36,457 nt of DNA, from contig PHEW01000013.1 of the NCBI GenBank assembly GCA_002841315.1, positions 1 to 36,457 of the forward strand, read 5' to 3'. Below the pieces are notes generated by a model. That model made no database searches. It was not told the origin of the DNA and saw only the letters and a list, made by a program, of their open reading frames with translations. Each line of letters opens with the position of its first letter. Position 1 is the first letter of the stretch. This document shows, in pieces, positions 31,354 through 36,457 of this stretch. A program made the translations under genes and the position numbers. This DNA is from Actinobacteria bacterium HGW-Actinobacteria-4 (GTDB lineage: Bacteria > Actinomycetota > Actinomycetes > Actinomycetales > Demequinaceae).

Positions 31354-31836
31354 ATGGCTACGTCCCCAAGCACGTCCTCGCGTCAACTCCTTGGCTGGTT
31401 CCTGGTGAGCATCCAGGCTCTGCTCTTTCTGGGCATCGGCTTCTGGCCCGCGGCATGGAGCACATCCTTTGCGCCGATGCTGTGGCCAGCGCTCACGCTC
31501 GTCGCCATCGGATCGGCCGGAGTGGTCGCTTCTGCGTTCCACCTTGGTAAGGCGCTCACGCCGCTACCCGAGCCCAACGGTGCCGGGATGTCGGCGCGCG
31601 GCGTTTACCGGTGGGCTCGTCACCCCATGTACACGTCGCTCGTCGTGATCTGCGCTGGCGTGGCGATCGGCCGCGGCGTGTGGGTCACAGCCGGGCTCGT
31701 GGCTGCACTCGCAGTGTTCTTTGATATCAAGGCCCGATTCGAAGAGCGCTACCTGCTCAACACCTACGCGGGCTATGCCGAGTACCGTGCCACAACGGGC
31801 AAGTTCATTCCTACGGTGGTGCGCGCGCGAAAGTGA
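31354..31836 (+). CDS. membrane methyltransferase of the ICMT/PEMT type
   Basis: The 160-residue protein has about four hydrophobic segments and the isoprenylcysteine carboxyl methyltransferase-like C-terminal motif: SARGVYRWARHPMYTSLVV, then FEERYLLNTYAGYAEYRATTGKFIP. These residues bind SAM in the membrane. Bacterial members methylate lipids or unknown small molecules. The next gene starts 12 bp downstream and the SDR gene 4 bp after that, so the three form an operon. Confidence 0.8.
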   Translation: MATSPSTSSRQLLGWFLVSIQALLFLGIGFWPAAWSTSFAPMLWPALTLVAIGSAGVVASAFHLGKALTPLPEPNGAGMSARGVYRWARHPMYTSLVVICAGVAIGRGVWVTAGLVAALAVFFDIKARFEERYLLNTYAGYAEYRATTGKFIPTVVRARK

Positions 31837-31848
31837 CACACTACAAGC

Positions 31849-32232
31849 GTGAAGCACTGTGAGTTGTCCATCGAAGTCGCACCCATCCCGCCGCACGTGG
31901 TGGCCCGGCTGAAGGCCGCAGGCCTTGGGGTGCTTGAGGGGCGTACGTCGTGGCGTGTCATCACGACCTTCGACGTCGTGGGTCAAGACTCGGTGCGAGC
32001 CCAGGCCCATGCCGTGTCCCGCAGCGTCATCAAGGAGTTTGAGCTTGCGGTGATCACCGACCCTCCCGCGCTCAGCCTGCGCGACCCTGAGGCCGTGCTC
32101 GACGAGCGCGGCACTGCATTGATGCTCGAGGAACTTCGCAAGGCCTATGACCCCGACCCGTTGCCGCGCCCCAAACGCAAGTACTACCAGCGCGCCATGG
32201 AGTTAGGCCTGGGCGAACGTAAGGGAGACTGA
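31849..32232 (+). CDS. conserved-looking protein of unknown function
   Basis: The 127-residue protein starts with GTG and has an alpha/beta composition: a first helix PPHVVARLKAAGLGV, strands SWRVITTFDVV, then VIKEFELAVITDPPALSLRDPEAV, and a basic tail PRPKRKYYQRAMELGLGERKGD. It has no signal peptide or membrane helix. It lies between the methyltransferase and SDR genes in what looks like one operon. I do not recognise a family. Confidence 0.65.
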   Translation: MKHCELSIEVAPIPPHVVARLKAAGLGVLEGRTSWRVITTFDVVGQDSVRAQAHAVSRSVIKEFELAVITDPPALSLRDPEAVLDERGTALMLEELRKAYDPDPLPRPKRKYYQRAMELGLGERKGD

Positions 32233-32236
32233 CCGC

Positions 32237-32983
32237 ATGACGACCTTGCGCGCGGTAGTGACAGGGGCATCGTCCGGCATTGGACGAGCCACGGTGGTCC
32301 GGCTACGCGCCGAGGGGTGGGACGTGGTCGCGGTGGCCCGCCGTGAGGCACTGCTCGCAGAACTCGCTCACGTGACAGGATGCGACACGGTGGTGGCCGA
32401 CGTCACCTCGGCAGCCGACGTCGCAGCGCTCGCCGCGCACGTGGAGGCGGGCGGCGCCCTCCAAGCGCTGGTCAACAACGCGGGCGGCGCCGTGGGGTGG
32501 GACCTGATTGGCGACACTGACCCTGCAGATTGGACCTCTCAATACGAACTCAATGTGGTGGGCACAGTGCGCGTGACGCAGGCGCTGCTGCCAGCCCTCA
32601 CTCGGTCTGGGCGTGGCGACGTGGTGATGGTTACCTCGACCGCCGGGCACGAGCCCTACGAGAACGGCGCGGGATACGTCGCGGCGAAGGCCGCCGCCGT
32701 CGCTATGACCCGCACTCTGCGCATGGAACTCACGGGCACGGGCGTGAGGGTCATGGAGATTGCGCCGGGCATGGTCCACACCGACGAGTTCTCGCTGCAC
32801 AGGTTTGGCGGGGATACCGCCCGGGCTGCCGCGGTGTATCAGGGCATCGAGCCGCTGGTTGCGGAGGACGTCGCCGATGCCGTGGCGTGGGCGCTCACCC
32901 GCCCTCACCACGTGAACATTGACACCATGGTGATCCGCCCGCGCGAGCAGGCCGGCGCTCACAAGGTAGTGCGGCGCACCTAG
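32237..32983 (+). CDS. short-chain dehydrogenase/reductase
   Basis: The 248-residue classical SDR has the NAD(P)-binding TGASSGIG (about 9-16), NNAG, the catalytic Ser in MVTSTAGHE and the YVAAK Tyr/Lys pair, followed by the PGMV loop. The A-R-R in VAVARRE after strand 2 suggests NADP. The pattern resembles YdfG-like enzymes that act on 3-hydroxy acids or serine-like substrates. An AAGGGAG ribosome site precedes the ATG. It ends 4 bp into the converging DUF1304 gene. Confidence 0.85.
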   Translation: MTTLRAVVTGASSGIGRATVVRLRAEGWDVVAVARREALLAELAHVTGCDTVVADVTSAADVAALAAHVEAGGALQALVNNAGGAVGWDLIGDTDPADWTSQYELNVVGTVRVTQALLPALTRSGRGDVVMVTSTAGHEPYENGAGYVAAKAAAVAMTRTLRMELTGTGVRVMEIAPGMVHTDEFSLHRFGGDTARAAAVYQGIEPLVAEDVADAVAWALTRPHHVNIDTMVIRPREQAGAHKVVRRT

Positions 32984-33351
32984 GACAAGGCCAGCGCCAC
33001 AATCGCGATCACCGCGGGTAGCCCTTGGATGACCGCTCCGCGCCACATGCGCCGCGACGTTGCCAGCAACACCAGCGCCGCACCCACCATGAAAAGGGAG
33101 CAGAACCACAGCAACACGGTAGTGTCGCCGCGTGCCACCAGCCCTGCGCCCACCACCGCGCCTAGACCAAGGAAAAGATTGTAGAAGCCCTGGTTGAAGA
33201 ATGCCCCCGCCAGAGCATCGGCGTTTGGCTGGTCTCGCACCCCGAACAGGCGATTCACCGCGGGCCGGTGCCACAGCAGGCTCTCAAGCACCCAGAACCC
33301 CATATGCAACGCGCCAGCGAGTGTGCCGGCGACAACCGCGAGCGTGATCAT
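32980..33351 (-). CDS. DUF1304-family membrane protein
   Basis: The 123-residue protein has four hydrophobic segments and the DUF1304 pattern: HMGFWVLESLLWHRPAVNRLFGV, AGAFFNQGFYNLFLGLGAVVG. The function of the family is unknown. Its ATG overlaps the stop of the upstream VOC gene (ATGA), so it is translated from the same transcript. I chose the start at 33351; the longer open frame lies inside the neighbouring gene. Confidence 0.8.
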   Translation of the reverse strand: MITLAVVAGTLAGALHMGFWVLESLLWHRPAVNRLFGVRDQPNADALAGAFFNQGFYNLFLGLGAVVGAGLVARGDTTVLLWFCSLFMVGAALVLLATSRRMWRGAVIQGLPAVIAIVALALS

Positions 33352-33716
33352 GACGTCTGCATCACGGCGACGAAGTTGCCTGCCGGATCCTTGAACCAAG
33401 CGATGGGCGGGCCGTCGGGATTGCGGTGCACGCCAGCGGCATCGGCGCCGTCGTACTTCTCGAAGGCGACGCCACGCTCGGCAAGCGCCGCTACCGTCGC
33501 ATCCACGTCCGCTACGTCGAAGTTCAGTACGGTGAATGTTGCGGGTTCGTGGGTCTCCTTGGGGTAGATGAGCACGGTGTGCTCGCCCGGCAGGCGCAGT
33601 CGCAGGAATCCGTGATCTTCCTCGACGGCGAGACCAAGGGTGTCACCGTAAAACCTGCGGGCTGCATCAATGTCGTTGGTCGAGAAACTGCTAAAGGCGG
33701 TGCTATCAGTGAACAT
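33348..33716 (-). CDS. VOC-superfamily (glyoxalase-like) protein
   Basis: The 122-residue protein has two beta-alpha-beta-beta-beta modules: FSTNDIDAARRFYGDTLGLAV, then FLRLRLPGEHTVLIY; and TVLNFDVADVDATVAALAERGV, then AWFKDPAGNFVAVMQ. VOC proteins include glyoxalases, dioxygenases and resistance proteins. Single-copy forms act as dimers. I chose the ATG at 33716, 5 bp after the stop of the upstream dehydrogenase gene, with GTGGAG as ribosome site. Confidence 0.8.
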   Translation of the reverse strand: MFTDSTAFSSFSTNDIDAARRFYGDTLGLAVEEDHGFLRLRLPGEHTVLIYPKETHEPATFTVLNFDVADVDATVAALAERGVAFEKYDGADAAGVHRNPDGPPIAWFKDPAGNFVAVMQTS

Positions 33717-33721
33717 GCGTG

Positions 33722-34936
33722 CTACTCCACTTGAATACGGACGATGCGGTCGTCGCCTGAGCGCGGATCGCCGCGACCGTCGGTGTTGTTGGTAAGGACG
33801 TAGAGCGCGCCATCCGGGCCCCACTCGACGTGGCGGATCCGGCCCAGGTCATCGACGAGCCTGTGCGGCTCGTGGTTTGCGTCGGCCGTGAGACCAATGC
33901 GCCATACGGCGCGGCCGCGCAAGGCAGCCATGTAGATGCCTTCGTTCGTGATCGCGAGGCCTGAAGGCGACGCCTGGTCAGTGCGCCACTCCGCGACGGG
34001 ATAGGTCAAGCCGTCAACGGTCGCGCCCAGCGCGGTTCCCGCGGGAGCGCCGACGCGCGCCTCCATCTGCGGCCAGCCGTAGTTCGCGCCGGGCTCAATC
34101 AGATTCAACTCGTCCCGATCATTCTGACCCAACTCGCTCGCATACATGCGGCCGTCTGCGACCCAACCCAGACCCTGGACGTTGCGGTGTCCATAGCTCC
34201 ATACCTGGGTACCGAACGGGTTTCCTGGCGCGGCGGTGCCGTCGCTTGCGGTGCCATCCGCGACCACGCGCAGGATCTTTCCTGCGAGCGAGTCGAGGTC
34301 TTGCGCGAGCGGCGGGTTCGCCGCGTCGCCGGTGGCAACGTAGAGGTAGCCGTCGGGGCCAAACGCGATGCGTCCGCCGTCGTGGTTGCGAGCGCGAGGA
34401 ATGCCCGCGAGCACGTCGGTGGGCGCACTCAACTCGGTGCCATCCAGGCTCATGCGCACCACTGCGTTGCCGTCTTCGCGAGTCAGGTAGACGTAGAGCA
34501 ACCCGGAGTCCTGGGGGTGAAGGGCGAGCCCTAGGAGGCCGCCTTCGCCGGCAGGCATCACGGTGTCCCGGAGCGCAGCGGCTCCCGGTCCGGCGAGGTC
34601 GGTGACGGCGCTCCCGTGCACGCGCTTGATGGTGCCGGCGTCGCGCTCGCTCACCAGTAGTGCGCCGTCGGGAAGGAACTCGATGTCCCATGGAGCGGCC
34701 AGGCCTGTGACAACATCGGCCCGATTGACCACCTCGACCGTGGCGGGCCCGCCGATCACTTGGGGCGCGGTGATCGGGCCATCAGCCGGAGGACTTGCGG
34801 TCGCAGTGATGGGGCCAATAACGCCGTCAGCGGCCGAAGGCGAGGGGCTGGGAGTAGACGCGCACGCCCCCAATGCCAGCGCGGTGGCGAGCACGAGCGC
34901 CGCGGCAGCGAGCGGAGCCCGGGGAGCTACGTTCAT
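33722..34936 (-). CDS. PQQ-type soluble aldose sugar dehydrogenase lipoprotein
   Basis: The 404-residue protein has a signal with lipobox LGAC (C25) and a Pro/Ser linker, then a six-bladed beta-propeller of the GSDH/YliI type. Landmarks are GLAAPWDIEFLPDGALLVSERDAGTI, GEGGLLGLALHPQ, YLYVATGDAANPPLAQD, LAGKILRV, GHRNVQGLGW and QNDRDELNLIEPGANYGWP. The family oxidises aldose sugars using PQQ and calcium. The start follows a leaderless -10. It leads an operon with the VOC and DUF1304 genes. Confidence 0.85.
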   Translation of the reverse strand: MNVAPRAPLAAAALVLATALALGACASTPSPSPSAADGVIGPITATASPPADGPITAPQVIGGPATVEVVNRADVVTGLAAPWDIEFLPDGALLVSERDAGTIKRVHGSAVTDLAGPGAAALRDTVMPAGEGGLLGLALHPQDSGLLYVYLTREDGNAVVRMSLDGTELSAPTDVLAGIPRARNHDGGRIAFGPDGYLYVATGDAANPPLAQDLDSLAGKILRVVADGTASDGTAAPGNPFGTQVWSYGHRNVQGLGWVADGRMYASELGQNDRDELNLIEPGANYGWPQMEARVGAPAGTALGATVDGLTYPVAEWRTDQASPSGLAITNEGIYMAALRGRAVWRIGLTADANHEPHRLVDDLGRIRHVEWGPDGALYVLTNNTDGRGDPRSGDDRIVRIQVE

Positions 34937-34940
34937 GCCC

Positions 34941-36457
34941 TCAGGCTATCCCGCCCAAGACAAGAGCGCGCAGTGTTGGTAGCGGCACCGCACCATAACG
35001 AAGCACCAGGTCGTGGAACAGTTTGACGTCGTAGCCCGGAAGCGACTGGGCCTCCTCGCGGACGCTGAGGATCTCGAGGCGACCGATCATGTACGCGAGA
35101 GCCTGGCCAGGCAGCCCGATGTACCGGTCCACCTCCGCCTCCACGTGGCCGCGGTCCATGGGGGAGTGATCCACCATGTACTGGATGGCCTGGTCGCGGC
35201 TCCACCCCAGGGCATGCATGCCGGTATCTACCACGAGGCGGCACGCGCGGAGCGAATCGGCACTCAGCATCCCCATCCGGGCCAGGTCACTTGAGTACAG
35301 GCCCATCTCGTCAGCCAACCGCTCGGTGTACAGGCCCCAGCCCTCCGCATAGGCGGTGTTGAAGAGTTCGCGCTGGACGCGGTGAAGGGCGGGGTTCTCC
35401 GCGTTGAGCGCGAGCTGCAGGTGGTGCCCCGGAATCGCCTCGTGGAAGGTGATGGCCTCCAGTTCGTACGTGCACCACGCCTCAGGGCGAGAGGTGTTGA
35501 AGTAGAAGCTGCCCTGCTTGCCGGTCTTGGGGTCCGGCGCGGAGTAGTAAGCCATGGCACCAAACTCGGTGGCGTGTGCCGTGCAGGCGGAGGTGGGCAG
35601 GGTCGCAAACCAGTCCGGGGCCGCGGCGTTGGCGCGCTCGAGGGCGGCCTCGGCGTCGGCGACGATGGTGGCGGCGGAGGTGTAGTGCAGCGAGGCGTCA
35701 TCGCGTAGGCGTGCGTAGACCTCGCTCACGTCGCTGGTGCCGAACAGCGTGCTTCCCAGCGCGCGGTACTCGTCTTCAAGCTCGGCAATCTTGTCGAGGC
35801 CAATCTGGTGAACCTGCTGCGGCGTGTGATCGGTAAGCAGGTGGGACCACATCTTGTCCCGGTAGACCTCAAGGCCGCCGTCGAAGTGACACAGGCCGGG
35901 CTTGTCATCGGGCTGGCCGTGGGTGGCCAGGTCGCGTAGCGCGTCCCTGTACTTCTCGAGCCCTGAGCGCACCTGCGTCGCGACGATCGCGTCGCGTTCG
36001 GTACGCCAGGCCTCGGCTGCGGGATCATCGAGGTCGGTGGGCGCCGCCTGGGAGCACAGCCGCTCGTCGCGGCCGGGAGGGGTCGCGAGGTAGGCGTCCA
36101 CGCTGTCAGCGGTCGCGGTGAGGTGGCGTTGCAGGGCCACCCTGCCCTCTGCCTGCGCCGCTCGAGCCACCTCGATCAGGTGAGCGAACGCGCCAGCCAT
36201 GCCGCGCAGCTTGGTCAGGTACAACTCGCCGTGCGCGGCAGTAGCGAGGGGGTAGTTGCCGATGAAGGACAGGCACATCTCGAACATGCCCATTTTGGGA
36301 TTGACGCGGAACAGTTCCGCGTCCCACGGCTCGTGAAGCGCCAATGCTCGAGCCCCAGTCGCGACCGAGTCACGCAACGCTTGGGCGGCGGGATCCCCCT
36401 TGACATCAATGGCGGCGGCCCTGCCCTCGATATCCAGGTAGCGGGCGCGGCGGGGGG
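34941..36457 (-). CDS. DUF885 peptidase-like protein, cut by the window edge
   Basis: The frame is open from the window end to its stop at 34941, so the 5' part is missing; at least 504 residues are present. The zinc-peptidase motif is HEAIPGHHLQ (HExxxGH type), and the downstream GWGLYTERLADEMG supplies a likely third ligand Glu. FYFNTSRPEAWCTYELEAITFHEA and PLATAAHGELYLTKLRG also match DUF885 proteins. These are M3-like metallopeptidases of unclear substrate. The gene lies 4 bp before the sugar dehydrogenase ATG. Confidence 0.85.
   Translation of the reverse strand, partial: PRRARYLDIEGRAAAIDVKGDPAAQALRDSVATGARALALHEPWDAELFRVNPKMGMFEMCLSFIGNYPLATAAHGELYLTKLRGMAGAFAHLIEVARAAQAEGRVALQRHLTATADSVDAYLATPPGRDERLCSQAAPTDLDDPAAEAWRTERDAIVATQVRSGLEKYRDALRDLATHGQPDDKPGLCHFDGGLEVYRDKMWSHLLTDHTPQQVHQIGLDKIAELEDEYRALGSTLFGTSDVSEVYARLRDDASLHYTSAATIVADAEAALERANAAAPDWFATLPTSACTAHATEFGAMAYYSAPDPKTGKQGSFYFNTSRPEAWCTYELEAITFHEAIPGHHLQLALNAENPALHRVQRELFNTAYAEGWGLYTERLADEMGLYSSDLARMGMLSADSLRACRLVVDTGMHALGWSRDQAIQYMVDHSPMDRGHVEAEVDRYIGLPGQALAYMIGRLEILSVREEAQSLPGYDVKLFHDLVLRYGAVPLPTLRALVLGGIA
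34943..34948 (-). promoter_or_regulatory. leaderless -10 element for the sugar dehydrogenase gene
   Basis: TAGCCT on the minus strand ends 6 nt before the ATG at 34936. It lies inside the end of the upstream DUF885 gene. Confidence 0.5.

Overview
The window is high-GC DNA whose gene content suggests an actinobacterium of the Micrococcales (Cellulomonadaceae/Demequinaceae-like). The evidence is many lipoproteins and secreted proteins, a PadR regulator, GTG/TTG starts, and a repeated leaderless promoter form (TANNNT placed 6-7 nt before the ATG). The taxon is an inference from style and content; there is no rRNA gene to confirm it. No tRNA, rRNA or CRISPR array was seen.

The left half (about 1-17,840) is a mosaic accessory region. 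It holds a pair of zinc-ribbon proteins, one carrying a NERD nuclease-like domain; a HigBA-like toxin-antitoxin pair with a promoter-operator between its genes; and a TacAT-like GNAT/DUF1778 pair. It also holds three diverged paralogues of a large membrane protein that I do not recognise, with about six N-terminal helices, an outer domain carrying a Cys pair and an Asp-box (SxDxGxTW), and a C-terminal membrane domain. Further along are a trypsin-fold protease followed by a lipoprotein that resembles its propeptide, a DUF2130 protein, and a single-domain RelA/SpoT synthetase overlapping a 69-residue ORF (a toxSAS-like candidate). Core-type genes for a UbiE/MenG methyltransferase and a GT4 glycosyltransferase lie among these. 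Several broken pieces record past rearrangement: a 121-bp copy of the 3' end of the ubiB-like gene, the start of a second tacA with its promoter, a tail of the membrane-protein family, a duplicated 46-bp promoter and an IS30-like transposase tail.

The right half (17,841-36,457) looks more like stable chromosome. It contains a UbiB/ABC1 kinase, a PadR regulator with an inverted-repeat operator, a secreted beta-helix protein with choice-of-anchor Q and U type ends, an MFS exporter under a LacI-type operator, a YbaK editing deacylase, a GlcG/HbpS-like protein and release factor 3. Next come an exported LysM cell-wall protein coupled to a lipoprotein, a small acidic lipoprotein with a strong terminator, an ICMT-like methyltransferase with an unknown protein and an SDR, a minus-strand run of PQQ-type sugar dehydrogenase, VOC protein and DUF1304 protein, and a DUF885 peptidase-like gene cut by the window edge.

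The observations most worth following are the three-copy Asp-box membrane family, the ubiB-tail duplication that brackets one copy, the RelA/SpoT plus small ORF pair, the protease with its propeptide-like lipoprotein, and a strong excess of the octamer GCATCGGC across coding and non-coding DNA.
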